A stretch of DNA of 39,407 bases from Streptomyces chilikensis (GCF_001642695.1 NZ_LWCC02000005.1:4375525-4414931); one strand, 5' to 3'. Numbered from the stretch's first letter, positions 16,870 through 25,579 are shown. Numbers and translations: made by a program. The notes: generated by a model from the sequence alone, not told the origin.

Positions 16870-17672
16870 AGCGCCACGAGTTCCTGAGGGAGCTCCACAA
16901 GACCTGCGCCAACCGGAACTACCTGGAGATCGGCGTCAACGACGGTCGCAGCCTCACCCTCTCCCGGGTCCCGAGCATCGCCGTCGACCCCGCGTTCAAG
17001 GTGGTCACCGAGATCCGCTGCGACGTCCACCTGGTGAAGGCCACCAGTGACGACTTCTTCGCCCGCGAGAACCCGCTGGGCCACCTCAAGGGCGGCCGCC
17101 ACCCGCTGCGCAACATCGCCCGCAACCGCAGCCCGTTCGGCTACTGGCAGGACGTCACGCTGGACCTGTCGTTCATCGACGGCATGCACCTCTTCGAGTT
17201 CGCGCTGCGCGACTTCATCAACATCGAGAAGCACTCGGACTGGTCCAGCGTCATCGTCTTCGACGACATGCTGCCCCGCAACGTCGACGAGGCCGCCCGC
17301 GACCGGCACACCGGCGCGTGGACCGGAGACGTCTACAAGGTGGTCGAGATCCTCCGGCGCCACCGGCCCGACCTGCGGACCGTCCTGGTCGACACCCGGC
17401 CCACCGGCCAGCTGCTGGTCTTCGGCGCCGACCCGGCCAGCACGGTGCTGGAGGACAAGTACGACGAGATCATGGCCGAGTTCGACGTGCCCGACCCGCA
17501 GAAGGTGCCCGAGTCCATCCTGGACCGCACCACCGCGGTCCGCGCCGAGGACCTGCTGGGCGCCGCCTTCTGGAAGCCGCTGGTCCACGCCCGCAACCGG
17601 GGCACCAAGCGCGCCAAGGGCTGGGAGCAGCTGAGCAGGGCGCTGGACCGGCTGACCGCCGAGACGGGCTGA
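16866..17672 (+). CDS. Class I methyltransferase coupled to the rhamnose genes
   Basis: A 268-residue protein of the Methyltransf_24-like class I group. NYLEIGVNDGRSL (about residues 19-31) is motif I, VDLSFIDGMHLFEFALRDF is the acidic strand-4 block (Asp and His typical of this group), and SVIVFDDMLPRN follows. Relatives are often found in cell-surface polysaccharide and glycopeptidolipid loci, where they O-methylate sugars or a lipid-linked glycan. The GTG start overlaps the rfbD stop and has AAGGAG 8 bases upstream, so the genes are translationally coupled; this strongly ties its job to the rhamnose product. A methylated rhamnose or capping of a rhamnan is an inference. The C-terminal 70 residues are helical and basic. 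Confidence 0.85.
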   Translation: MKRHEFLRELHKTCANRNYLEIGVNDGRSLTLSRVPSIAVDPAFKVVTEIRCDVHLVKATSDDFFARENPLGHLKGGRHPLRNIARNRSPFGYWQDVTLDLSFIDGMHLFEFALRDFINIEKHSDWSSVIVFDDMLPRNVDEAARDRHTGAWTGDVYKVVEILRRHRPDLRTVLVDTRPTGQLLVFGADPASTVLEDKYDEIMAEFDVPDPQKVPESILDRTTAVRAEDLLGAAFWKPLVHARNRGTKRAKGWEQLSRALDRLTAETG

Positions 17673-17712
17673 CCGGAACCCGGCCGGTCCCGGAACGGGC
17701 CGGCCGGGGACC

Positions 17713-17768
17713 GCACGGCGACGGCCGGAACCCCGCGGTGTCCGCGGAGGTCCCGGCCGTCGTCGTGC
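17713..17768. terminator. Bidirectional stem-loop between the two arms of the rhamnose locus
   Basis: Arms 17713-17728 and 17753-17768 pair over 16 bp with one mismatch; the loop contains a nested CCGCGG-TGT-CCGCGG hairpin. It lies between the stop of the methyltransferase gene and the stop of rfbC, which converge here. Confidence 0.75.
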
Positions 17769-17772
17769 GCCC

Positions 17773-18378
17773 TCACACGGACCCGTCGCCCCGCAGCTTC
17801 TCGTAGTACGCCACGCACTCCTCGTACACCGGCAGCAGGCCGGCCGCGCGGGCCTCCGCCAGCGAGGGCGCCGCGGCGTCCTTCTCGGAGAGCACCGGCT
17901 CGACGCCGGCGGGCCACTCGATGCCCAGTTCGGGGTCGAGCGGGTGCACGCCGTGCTCGCGGCCGGGGGCGTAGCCCGTCGAGCACAGGTAGAGCACCGT
18001 GGCGTCGTCGGTGAGCGCCATGAAGGCGTGGCCGATGCCCTCGGCGAGGAACACGGCGTGGTGGTTGTCCTCGTCCAGCCGGACCGACTCCCAGCGGCCG
18101 AAGGTGGGGGAGCCGACCCGGACGTCCACCATCACGTCCAGCACCGCGCCGCGCGCGCAGGTCACGTACTTGGCCTGTCCGGGCGGGACGTCCGCGAAGT
18201 GCAGCCCCCGCAGCACGCCCCGCCGGGAGACCGAGCAGTTCGCCTGGGCCGGCGTCAGGTCGTAGCCGGTGGCCTCGCGGAACTCCCGGCCGCGGAACCA
18301 CTCGTGGAAGCTGCCCCGGTCGTCCGGGAAGACCTTCGGCTCCAGCAGCCAGGTCCCCTCGATGGTCAGCGGTCGCAC
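17773..18378 (-). CDS. rfbC: dTDP-4-dehydrorhamnose 3,5-epimerase family protein
   Basis: A 201-residue cupin of the RmlC family. The blocks RGVLRGLHF (catalytic His region), QAKYVTCARGAVLDVMVDVRVGSPTFGRWESV and YLCSTGYAPGREHGVHPLDPELGIEWP match the family; the REHG(I/V)xPLDP variant is the form common in actinobacteria. It epimerises C3 and C5 of dTDP-4-keto-6-deoxyglucose and fills the only gap left by rfbA, rfbB and rfbD, so the window encodes a complete dTDP-L-rhamnose pathway. The GTG start has AAGGAGGA 8 bases upstream, located around the end of the glycosyltransferase gene four bases away. A 5-epimerase-only activity, as in some antibiotic sugar pathways, cannot be excluded. Confidence 0.9.
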   Translation of the reverse strand: MRPLTIEGTWLLEPKVFPDDRGSFHEWFRGREFREATGYDLTPAQANCSVSRRGVLRGLHFADVPPGQAKYVTCARGAVLDVMVDVRVGSPTFGRWESVRLDEDNHHAVFLAEGIGHAFMALTDDATVLYLCSTGYAPGREHGVHPLDPELGIEWPAGVEPVLSEKDAAAPSLAEARAAGLLPVYEECVAYYEKLRGDGSV

Positions 18379-18382
18379 GCGC

Positions 18383-20425
18383 TCAGTCCTCCTTTCCGGT
18401 CAGCCGCGCCCGCAGACCGGGCGCGAGCGTGTCCATCACCTTCACCACCGCGCGGCGGGCCGGCAGCGGCAGCCGCCGCCTCAGCCGCAGCAGGAGACCA
18501 CGCCGTGGGCGCGCTCCCTGCGGCAGGGCCGCGTGAGCGACCCGCACCCCCTCGCCCGTCACCCGCAGGGTGACCGGCAGGGGCAGGAAACGGGGATCGC
18601 CCGACCGCGGGGCGGGCGCCAGGGCCAACCGCAGCGGAACCGCCCGCGGCGCCCGGTCCAGGGGCAGCGCGACCTCCAGCACCGAGGTGGCGCCGGCGTC
18701 CGGCGACGAGGCGTCCGGTGACGAGGCGTCCGGCGACAGCGTGCCCGGAACCTCCGGCGCAGCGGCGGCAGCCGGGCCGGTCAGCCGCAGCAGCACCTCG
18801 GTCACATCCGGCACGTGCAGCGGCAGCGTCGCGCGGAGGCGTCCGCCGGCCACCGTGACGCCGGCGGGGGAGAGCCGGTCGAGGCGGAGGTTCCTGGTCG
18901 CCCTGTCGACGTCCAGCGACAGGGTGTCGCGGGCCGTCCAGTACGGCAGGACCACGCTGCCCGCCGTCACCGCGGCGTTCCCCGCCGGGCGAGGCGCCCC
19001 CGGCGCCGGGCCGACCCGGCACTCGCGGGCCCATCCGCCCATCTTCACCCGCACGAACAGGTCCCACAGCCCCGGCCGCAGCGGGGACCCGCCCGCCGCC
19101 ACCACCGGATCCACCGACACGGACGCGCGCACCCGCAGCCCCACCCCGTCACCGGCGCCCTCGCCGGCCGGCTCCTTCTCCGGGGTCACCTCGACCGGCA
19201 GGTAGTACTGCGCGGCCGTGGTCCGCTCGCGGACCACCACGTCGACGGCCGCGGACCCGAACCGCGCGGTGGTGTCCGCCAGCACCCAGGCGATCGCCGC
19301 CCGCACGTCCTCGGGCGCGCCCTCCGGCGGGGTGTGGGCGCCGTCGGCCGGGAAGACCATGGGCGCGCCGTCCGCGGTGTAGTCCGCCACCAGGTCGAAC
19401 CGCAGCACGCCCTTGTCCCAGCGGACCGGACCGGCGACGGCCCGCGGGGCGAGCGAGGCCTCCCACTCGGCGAAGGCCAGCGTGTCCTCGTACCGGCCGG
19501 CCGCGACCAGCGCCGCCACCACCCGCTGGGTGGGAGCCAGCGGGGCGGCCACCGAGGGACCGAACCGTTCGTTGATCACGTCCCGGATCTCGCCGAACAT
19601 CTCGCGGCGGTAGTCGTCCGGAAGGGACAGCAGCCGCTTGCCCCGCATCCGCTCGACCATCTCGTTGCGCAGCCAGCGGCGGTACATCCGGTCGCGCAGC
19701 GGGCCCGGCCCGGTGTACCGCTCGACCACGTCGAGCGCCTCGCGCAGGTTCTTGAAGTAGCCCACCGGGTCGAACCGCTGGAAGCCGGCGTTCGAGGCGT
19801 CGTCGCGCTTGACGTGGTAGTAGCAGACGTAGTCGCCGAGCACCGAGATCGTCTCGGCCCGCAGGTACGCCTCGGCGATGAACACGTGGTCCTCGAGGCG
19901 ACGGCGGCCCTCCGGGAAGCGCAGGCCGATCCGGTCCAGGAAGGCGCGCCGGAACATCTTGTGCGGTGTCAGACTGTCCATCAGCGGGGCGTTCTCGACG
20001 GTGGCCCGCGGATGGTTCTTCCGGAACAGTTCCACCGGCACCGGCCGGCCCTTGCCGGCCATCTTCCCGATGACGACGTCCGAGCCGTTCTTCACGGCGT
20101 AGTCGTACATCCGCTCGAGGGCTTCGTCGCCGAGGTAGTCGTCGTTGTCGACGAACATCACGTACTCGCCCCGCGACGCCTCGATGCCGACGTTGCGCGG
20201 CTTGCCCGACCAGCCCGACGGCTCCTGGTGGATCACCTGGATGTGGGGGTGCTCGGCGGCCAGCGCGTCCAGCAGGGCGGGCGTCCCGTCCGTGGAGCCG
20301 TCGTCCACGAAGACGGCCTCGAACTCCCCGGGCGGCAGCGACTGCCGCAGGAGCGAGTCGACGCAGTCCTTGATGTAGGGACCGGGGTTGTACACCGGGA
20401 CGACCACACTGACCTTGACGGACAT
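18383..20425 (-). CDS. Family 2 glycosyltransferase with long C-terminal beta-rich extension
   Basis: A 680-residue cytoplasmic protein. Residues 5-110 are a GT-A fold: VSVVVPVYNPGPYIKDCVDSL, the FVDDGSTDGT nucleotide-binding block and the DND metal site at 93-95; RRLEDHVF around residue 185 carries the catalytic ED. The region to about 330 is helical. The last 350 residues are beta-rich domains, interrupted by an Ala/Ser/Pro linker containing three 5-residue repeats (PDASS). The overall plan resembles TarS/TarP-like wall teichoic acid glycosyltransferases. Being four bases upstream of rfbC and facing the other rfb genes, it is the likely user of dTDP-rhamnose or transfers to the same glycan. 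The ATG at 20425 has GAGGAG 12 bases upstream; a GTG at 20434 is too close to it. Confidence 0.87.
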   Translation of the reverse strand: MSVKVSVVVPVYNPGPYIKDCVDSLLRQSLPPGEFEAVFVDDGSTDGTPALLDALAAEHPHIQVIHQEPSGWSGKPRNVGIEASRGEYVMFVDNDDYLGDEALERMYDYAVKNGSDVVIGKMAGKGRPVPVELFRKNHPRATVENAPLMDSLTPHKMFRRAFLDRIGLRFPEGRRRLEDHVFIAEAYLRAETISVLGDYVCYYHVKRDDASNAGFQRFDPVGYFKNLREALDVVERYTGPGPLRDRMYRRWLRNEMVERMRGKRLLSLPDDYRREMFGEIRDVINERFGPSVAAPLAPTQRVVAALVAAGRYEDTLAFAEWEASLAPRAVAGPVRWDKGVLRFDLVADYTADGAPMVFPADGAHTPPEGAPEDVRAAIAWVLADTTARFGSAAVDVVVRERTTAAQYYLPVEVTPEKEPAGEGAGDGVGLRVRASVSVDPVVAAGGSPLRPGLWDLFVRVKMGGWARECRVGPAPGAPRPAGNAAVTAGSVVLPYWTARDTLSLDVDRATRNLRLDRLSPAGVTVAGGRLRATLPLHVPDVTEVLLRLTGPAAAAAPEVPGTLSPDASSPDASSPDAGATSVLEVALPLDRAPRAVPLRLALAPAPRSGDPRFLPLPVTLRVTGEGVRVAHAALPQGARPRRGLLLRLRRRLPLPARRAVVKVMDTLAPGLRARLTGKED
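18696..18740 (-). repeat. Three 15-bp repeats in the glycosyltransferase linker
   Basis: Three adjacent 15-base units (18696-18710, 18711-18725, 18726-18740), the first two differing by one base and the third by three, encode the repeated linker peptide PDASS. The expansion is in frame and probably varies in copy number between strains. Confidence 0.85.
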
Positions 20426-20619
20426 GCGTTTCACAGACTCCTCGAGAGACGGCCGTGGGGCGAACCTACCGTGGACCGCACGCCCTTCGGGGTCGGTCGC
20501 CCGCACCGGAAAATGTGCTGCCCTGCTCCTGACCGGACCCTACACTCGCATCAACCTCCGGGCCTCCAAGGGCCGTTGACGACCGCTTCGCGTCGTCCGG
20601 TCCGCCTCGGAGGACGACC

Positions 20620-20760
20620 GTGACGAGTGAAGGGGGACAGGCCGTGCGTCAGCGCCGCGTTGCCGTCGTTCCCCGTTCGCGGTACGAGGTGATCCTGGTG
20701 TCCCCGGTGCTCCGGCGCCCGCCGCGCGGCCGGCGCCGGACGTCCGCCACGCCCCGCTGA
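20620..20760 (+). CDS. Candidate small ORF (46 aa) upstream of the EF-G paralogue
   Basis: A 46-codon ORF starting with GTG, with GGAGGA 6-7 bases upstream, a near-ideal ribosome binding site. A second in-frame GTG at 20644 also has AGGGGGA before it, which would give 38 residues. The peptide is Arg- and Val-rich (VRQRRVAVVPRSRYEVILVS, then RRPPRGRRRT) with no signal or membrane segment, so it could be a small nucleic-acid-binding protein or a leader peptide. It lies 86 bases before the EF-G paralogue start, in the only long gap of that area. I cannot assign a function; coding status rests on the ribosome binding sites alone. Confidence 0.4.
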   Translation: MTSEGGQAVRQRRVAVVPRSRYEVILVSPVLRRPPRGRRRTSATPR

Positions 20761-20796
20761 ACCACGTCCGCCCGCGCGGCGTGGCGGGGCCGTGGC

Positions 20797-20826
20797 GGTG
20801 ATCGCGCGTCCGAAGACCGGATCACC
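20797..20826 (+). promoter_or_regulatory. Inverted repeat just before the EF-G paralogue ribosome binding site
   Basis: GGTGATC (20797-20803) and GATCACC (20820-20826) are perfect 7-bp arms around a 16-base spacer. The right arm ends 4 bases before the GGAAAGG that serves the downstream GTG. It may be an mRNA hairpin affecting translation, or a protein-binding dyad. Confidence 0.45.
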
Positions 20827-20846
20827 CACCGGAAAGGCCTCAGACC

Positions 20847-22925
20847 GTGCGCAACGACCTCACCCGACCCGCCCCGGTCCCCCCGGCCGCGGTCCCCCTC
20901 GCCGCCGTCCGCAACCTGGGCGTCCTGGCCCATGTGGACGCGGGCAAGACCACCGTGACCGAGCGCATCCTCCACGCCACCGGCGCCGTCCACCGGCCCG
21001 GCGAGGTGCACGAGGGCACCACCGTCACCGACTTCGACGCCCAGGAGCGCGAGCGGGGCATCACCATCTTCGCCGCCGCCGTCAGCTGCGCCTGGAAGGG
21101 ATGCCGGATCAACCTGATCGACACGCCGGGCCACGTCGACTTCGCCGACGAGGTGGAACGCTCGCTGCGCGTGCTGGACGGCGCGGTGGTGGTCCTCGAC
21201 GCGGTCGCCGGGGTCGAGCCGCAGAGCGAGGCGGTGTGGCGGCAGGCCGACCGGCACGGCGTGCCCAGGATCGTCCTCGTCAACAAGATGGACCGGGCCG
21301 GCGCCGATCTCGACGCCGCCGTCGCCTCGATCCGTGAGCGGCTGCATCCCGCGCCCTTGGCGGTCCAGCTGCCCGTGGGCACCGAGGACCGGTTCCGGGG
21401 CGTCGTCGACCTGCTCGGCATGCGGACCCTGGTGTGGCCCGACGGCGCCGGGGAGCCCGTGGAGGAGCCGGTGCCCCCGGAGCTGCTCGCCGAGGCCGGG
21501 CGGCGGCGGCGCGCGCTGGAGGAGGCCGTGGCCGAGCTGCACGCCGGGGCGCTCGAGGAGTTCTGCGAACGCGGCGCGCTCACCGGGCCCGCCCTGCGCG
21601 CGGCGCTGCGGGACCTCACCCGCACCGGCGACGGCGTGGTGGTGCTCTGCGGTTCCGCCTACCGGGACAAGGGGGTCGAACCACTGCTGGACGCGGTGGC
21701 CGACTACCTGCCGTCCCCGCTCGACCTGCCGCCGGTGGCGGGCAGCTGGGAGGGCGCCGAGGTGCGGCGCGAGGCCGACCCGCAAGGGCCGTTGGCCGCA
21801 CTGGCGTTCAAGGTGAACGCGACGGCGACCGGCAGGCTGACCAGCCTGCGGATCTACTCGGGCACCCTGCGGAAGGGGGACGTCGTGCGGGACGCGACCA
21901 CGGGCCGCACCGAGCGCGTCGCGCGGGTGCTGCGGCTGCGCGCCGACCGGTACCGCGAGGTGGAGGCCGCGGTGGCCGGCGACATCGTCGCCGTGGCGGG
22001 CCCCAAGGGCGTGCGGGCCGGTGCGACCCTGTGCGACCGGGAGCACCCGCTGGTGCTGGAGCCCCCGGCGCCGGCCGAGCCGGTGGTGTCGGTGGCCGTC
22101 GAGGCCGTCCGCTCCACCGATACCGGACGCCTCGCGGAGGCGCTCGCCCGCCTGGCCGAGGAGGACCCGTCGCTGACGGTCCGCACCGACGCGGAGACCG
22201 GGCAGACCCTGCTGTCCGGCATGGGCGAGCTGCACCTGGAGGTCGCGGTGGAGAAGATCCGCCGCTCCCAGGGCCCCGGTCTCACGGTCGGGCGGCCCCG
22301 GGTCGCCCTCCGCGAGACGGTGGTCGGCGGCACCGCCGGCTTCGTCCACCGGCACGTCAAGCAGGACGGCGGGGCCGGACAGTTCGCGCACGTCGTGCTC
22401 GACGTCGAGCCGCTGGACGGTGACGGTCCCGGGTTCGAGTTCCGGTCGGCGGTGACGGGAGGAAAGGTGCCGCAGGAGTACGTGCGCGCGGTGGAGGCGG
22501 GGTGCCGGGACGCGCTGCTGGACGGTCCGCTCGGCGGCCACCCGGTGACCGGCCTGCGGGTCGTCCTCACCGACGGCGCCACCCACGTCAAGGACTCGTC
22601 GGAGACCGCCTTCCGCACGGCCGGACGGGCGGGGCTGCGGGCGGCGCTGCGCGCCTGCCGCCTCGCGCTGCTGGAACCGGTCGCCGAGGTCACCGTCACC
22701 GTGCCCGCCGGCCACCTCGGCGGGGTGCTCGGCGACCTGGCCGCGCGACGCGGCCGGGTGCACGCTTCCGAGGCCCGGGGCGGGACGGCCGTGGTGGGCG
22801 CGGTGGTCCCGCTGGCGGAGCTGTTCGGCTACTCGGCCGCGCTGCGGGGCAGGACGCGGGGCCGGGGGACGTTCGTCTCCCGGCCGGCCGGGTACGCGCC
22901 GGCCCCGGTCACGGCGGCGGGCTGA
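20847..22925 (+). CDS. Elongation factor G paralogue (translational GTPase)
   Basis: A 692-residue translational GTPase of full EF-G length. G1 AHVDAGKT is at 28-35, G2 RGIT at 70-73, G3 DTPGH at 92-96 and G4 NKMD at 146-149. Domain II, the domain IV block [28 protein letters not shown] and a C-terminal [14 protein letters not shown] domain V are all present. The sequence EREERGIT-like switch region and [13 protein letters not shown] favour EF-G over TetM/OtrA ribosomal protection proteins. It is not in a str operon with rpsL, rpsG and tuf, so it is a second EF-G, comparable to the fusB-type paralogues of Streptomyces. Likely roles are specialised translocation or ribosome recycling, or a drug-tolerant copy. 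The start is GTG with GAAAGG 9 bases upstream; it is a single-gene unit. Confidence 0.9.
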   Translation: MRNDLTRPAPVPPAAVPLAAVRNLGVLAHVDAGKTTVTERILHATGAVHRPGEVHEGTTVTDFDAQERERGITIFAAAVSCAWKGCRINLIDTPGHVDFADEVERSLRVLDGAVVVLDAVAGVEPQSEAVWRQADRHGVPRIVLVNKMDRAGADLDAAVASIRERLHPAPLAVQLPVGTEDRFRGVVDLLGMRTLVWPDGAGEPVEEPVPPELLAEAGRRRRALEEAVAELHAGALEEFCERGALTGPALRAALRDLTRTGDGVVVLCGSAYRDKGVEPLLDAVADYLPSPLDLPPVAGSWEGAEVRREADPQGPLAALAFKVNATATGRLTSLRIYSGTLRKGDVVRDATTGRTERVARVLRLRADRYREVEAAVAGDIVAVAGPKGVRAGATLCDREHPLVLEPPAPAEPVVSVAVEAVRSTDTGRLAEALARLAEEDPSLTVRTDAETGQTLLSGMGELHLEVAVEKIRRSQGPGLTVGRPRVALRETVVGGTAGFVHRHVKQDGGAGQFAHVVLDVEPLDGDGPGFEFRSAVTGGKVPQEYVRAVEAGCRDALLDGPLGGHPVTGLRVVLTDGATHVKDSSETAFRTAGRAGLRAALRACRLALLEPVAEVTVTVPAGHLGGVLGDLAARRGRVHASEARGGTAVVGAVVPLAELFGYSAALRGRTRGRGTFVSRPAGYAPAPVTAAG

Positions 22926-23010
22926 GCGGGTCCGGCGGGGCGCGTGCCCTCACGGCCGCGCTCCGCCGGACGGCGCGGGCGGGCGTGCCGCGACGGCCGC
23001 CCGCACCCGG

Positions 23011-23046
23011 GCCCGCCGCCACCGCGGCGCGGGCGCGGCGGCGGGC
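23011..23046. terminator. Stem-loop between convergent EF-G paralogue and beta-propeller genes
   Basis: Perfect 10-bp arms GCCCGCCGCC (23011-23020) and GGCGGCGGGC (23037-23046) with a 16-base loop, in the 152-base gap between two converging genes. Confidence 0.65.
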
Positions 23047-23077
23047 GGCGCCGGACGGGGCCGCGGGGGCGCGGCGG

Positions 23078-24316
23078 TCAGCCGACCCCGGTCCAGCCCT
23101 GCGGAACCGTGCCGAGCCGGACCCGCTGCGGATGGTCGCCCACCGGGGTGGAGGTGATCTTCCGGCCGGTGGCGAAGGAGATCGAGGTGACCCGGTCGGC
23201 GCCCGACTCGGAGACCACGCACGCGCTGCCGTCGCCGGTGACGGTGGACCAGTACGGCTTGGAGACCGGAACCAGCGGGCCCTCCTGGAGGGTCGAGCGG
23301 TCCACGATGGTGGCGTAGTCGTCCATGGTCCCCGCGACGCACAGGTTCCGGCCGTCGGGCTGCATGGTCAGGCCGTGGTGGCGGGAGTCGTTGACGAAGG
23401 AGGTCCGGTCGTCGGAGGTGGCCGGGTTCTTCGGCAGCGTCTTGATCCGGGTGATCCTGTCGGCGGCCACGTCGTACTCGAAGAAGCCGTTGAAGTACGA
23501 CACCTGGAAGTAGAGCTTCGACTCGTCCGGGCTGAACGCCGCCGGGCGGACCGCGTCCGAGTGGCCGCCGTAGCCGGCCGCGTCCAGGCGCTGGCGCATG
23601 TCGATGGTGCGGACCACCTCCAGCGTCCCGGCGTCGGCGACGGTGATCCTGCGGTCGCCCTTGAGGAAGTCCATCCAGGGCGCGTCCATGTCGTTGTTGA
23701 CCTCGCCGATGGACATGTTCCAGATCTTGCCGTCACTGGTGAAGACGTTCTCGTGCGGCTTGTCCCCGGTGGGGAAGCTGCCGATCTCCCGGCCGGTGCG
23801 GATGTCGAGGACGTGCACCTTGTTCCCGGTCGACGCGGAGACCGCGACCCGGTTGCCGTCGGGGGAGACCGCCATGTGGTCGGCGCGGAAACCGTCCACC
23901 TGGAAACGCCAGTTGATCCGGCCGGTGGTCAGCGAGACGGACACCACGTCGGCGAAGCTCGGCCGGGAGACGACCACCGAGGAGCCGTCCGGTGTGGAGT
24001 ACATGTCGTCGGCGAACTGGTCGTGGCCCTCGCCCGCGGTCTCGCGGATGACGAGGAAGCCGGCCAGCCGGACCGGGTTGAGGTAGATCTCCCGCAGGCG
24101 CTGCTCCTTGTCCGGGATCAGGTCGATCTTCCCGACGGGGGACAGTTGGGCGTCGGAGGACAGCACGCTGGCGGTGCCGTCCCAGTTGTTGGCGACGTAG
24201 AGCACCTCGCGCTGCTGCGCCTCCTCGGCGCCGGCCTGCCCCGCACCCGCGACGGTCAGCACCGTCGCGGCCGCCAGCGCACAGAACACACGTCCGCGTC
24301 CGACCTTCTCTCTCAC
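23078..24316 (-). CDS. Exported YncE-like beta-propeller protein
   Basis: A 412-residue protein with a Sec signal peptide (VREKVGRGR then core VFCALAAATVLTVAGAGQAGA). The mature part carries repeated beta-propeller strands of the YVTN/YncE kind: VLYVANNWDGTASVLS, MYSTPDGSSVVVSRPS, MAVSPDGNRVAVSAST, NKVHVLDIRTGREIGSFPTG, FSPDESKLYFQV and MQPDGRNLCVAGT. These proteins are extracellular and of mostly unknown function; many bind substrates or metals or support surface enzymes. The GTG start has GGAG 8 bases upstream. It is divergent from the F420 oxidoreductase gene across a 169-base region with repeated TTACC/GGTAA elements. Confidence 0.87.
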   Translation of the reverse strand: MREKVGRGRVFCALAAATVLTVAGAGQAGAEEAQQREVLYVANNWDGTASVLSSDAQLSPVGKIDLIPDKEQRLREIYLNPVRLAGFLVIRETAGEGHDQFADDMYSTPDGSSVVVSRPSFADVVSVSLTTGRINWRFQVDGFRADHMAVSPDGNRVAVSASTGNKVHVLDIRTGREIGSFPTGDKPHENVFTSDGKIWNMSIGEVNNDMDAPWMDFLKGDRRITVADAGTLEVVRTIDMRQRLDAAGYGGHSDAVRPAAFSPDESKLYFQVSYFNGFFEYDVAADRITRIKTLPKNPATSDDRTSFVNDSRHHGLTMQPDGRNLCVAGTMDDYATIVDRSTLQEGPLVPVSKPYWSTVTGDGSACVVSESGADRVTSISFATGRKITSTPVGDHPQRVRLGTVPQGWTGVG

Positions 24317-24364
24317 GCTGTGCTCCTGTCTCCGGGAACCGGATCCACTCCGGACCGCTTCGCT

Positions 24365-24404
24365 GTTACCGGGGGTAAGGTAATGGCCCCGCGAGTCGGT
24401 AACC
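24365..24404. promoter_or_regulatory. Cluster of GTTACC/GGTAA elements in a divergent promoter region
   Basis: Within 40 bases there are GTTACC (24365-24370), two adjacent direct copies of GGTAA (24374-24378 and 24379-24383) and GGTAACC (24398-24404). The first two form the inverted repeat TTACC-GGG-GGTAA. The cluster sits between the divergent beta-propeller and oxidoreductase genes and may be a shared operator; no regulator gene is adjacent. Confidence 0.45.
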
Positions 24405-24485
24405 AGAGTCCGCGCACACCTGGTCGACGTGAGCACGCCGCCGCACCCCTGTTTCGGCCACGCCCGTCCCCCCAGGAGCCCGCCC

Positions 24486-25532
24486 ATGGACTTCGGACTC
24501 GTCCTCCAGACCGACCCGCCCGCCTCCCGCGTGATCGAGCTGATGCGGCGCGCCGAGCGGAACGGCTTCAGCCACGGCTGGACCTTCGACTCGGCGGTGC
24601 TGTGGCAGGAGCCGTTCGTCATCCACAGTCAGATCCTCGCGCGGACCGAGAGGCTGACGGTCGGCCCGATGGTCACCAACCCCGGCACCCGCACCTGGGA
24701 GGTCACCGCCTCCACCTTCGCCACCCTCAACGACATGTTCGGCGACCGCACGGTGTGCGGCATCGGGCGCGGGGACTCGGCGATGCGGGTGGCCGGCCGC
24801 AGACCCAGCACGCTGGCCACCGTGGCCGAGGCGATGCGGGTGATCCGCGCCCTGGCCTCCGGGGAGGAGGCCGACCTCGGTGACGGCACCGTGATCCGGT
24901 TCCCCTGGGTGCGGCCCGGGACCAGGCTCCCCGTGTGGATGGCCGCGTACGGGCCGAAGGCGCTGCGCACGGCCGGCGAACGGGCCGACGGATTCATCCT
25001 CCAGCTCGCCGACCTGTACCTCACCGAGTACATGGTGAAGGCCGTCCGGGACGCCGCCGCGGCGGCCGGCCGGGATCCGGACGAGCTGACCGTCTGCGTG
25101 GCCGCGCCCGCCTACGTCACCGACGACGACTCGCCCGAGGCGCTCGCCCACGCCCGCGAACAGTGCCGGTGGTTCGGGGGCATGGTCGGCAACCACGTGG
25201 CCGATCTGGTCGGCCGGTACGGCGCCGGCGGCACGGTCGTGCCGCGCGAGCTCACCGACTACATCGCGGCCCGCCAGGGCTACGACTACTCCCACCACGG
25301 CCGCAGCGGGAACCCGGACACGGCCTTCGTCCCCGACGGGATCGTCGACCGGTTCTGCGTCCTGGGCCCCGTGGAACGGCACCTGGAGAAGCTGGCCGCC
25401 CTGCGCGACCTCGGCGTCGACCAGTTCGCCGTGTACGACATGCACGACGCGCGGGAGGAGGTCGTCGACGCGTACGGCGCCCATGTGATCCCCGTCCTGG
25501 GCGGCCGGGGCGGTGCCGGGCGGCCGGGGTGA
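24486..25532 (+). CDS. LLM-class, probably F420-dependent, oxidoreductase (CPS_4043-like family)
   Basis: A 348-residue TIM-barrel protein of the luciferase-like monooxygenase superfamily. MDFGLVLQTDPPASRVIELMRRAE opens the barrel; VGPMVTNPGTRTWEVTAS and GIGRGDSAMRVAGRRPST are the cofactor-binding segments and LPVWMAAYGPKALRTAGERADGFI is the strand-7 block. The pattern fits the subfamily annotated as F420-dependent oxidoreductase of the CPS_4043 type, members of which are often near hydantoinase or dihydropyrimidinase genes. None is visible here, so the substrate is unclear. The ATG has AGGAG 8 bases upstream. Single-gene unit, followed by a hairpin and a convergent gene. Confidence 0.85.
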   Translation: MDFGLVLQTDPPASRVIELMRRAERNGFSHGWTFDSAVLWQEPFVIHSQILARTERLTVGPMVTNPGTRTWEVTASTFATLNDMFGDRTVCGIGRGDSAMRVAGRRPSTLATVAEAMRVIRALASGEEADLGDGTVIRFPWVRPGTRLPVWMAAYGPKALRTAGERADGFILQLADLYLTEYMVKAVRDAAAAAGRDPDELTVCVAAPAYVTDDDSPEALAHAREQCRWFGGMVGNHVADLVGRYGAGGTVVPRELTDYIAARQGYDYSHHGRSGNPDTAFVPDGIVDRFCVLGPVERHLEKLAALRDLGVDQFAVYDMHDAREEVVDAYGAHVIPVLGGRGGAGRPG

Positions 25533-25555
25533 CCGGGACGGCCGGCACCACGGCC

Positions 25556-25579
25556 GACGTCCACGGGGTCCGTGACGTC
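25556..25579. terminator. Hairpin after the LLM oxidoreductase gene
   Basis: GACGT-C-CACGG pairs with CCGTGACGTC across the three-base loop GGT, giving a 10-bp stem with one bulged base. It lies 24 bases after the oxidoreductase stop and before the stop of the convergent exported protein gene. Confidence 0.55.

Noticed and set aside
22423-22460. tRNA T-arm-like sequence (GGTTCGAGTTCC)
   Set aside because: It is inside the EF-G paralogue coding frame (PGFEFRS) and no acceptor stem, D arm or anticodon arm can be folded around it.
20847-22925. Ribosomal protection (TetM/OtrA-type) tetracycline resistance gene
   Set aside because: G-domain and C-terminal blocks read as EF-G, and length and the late domains match EF-G better; a resistance role cannot be claimed from sequence.
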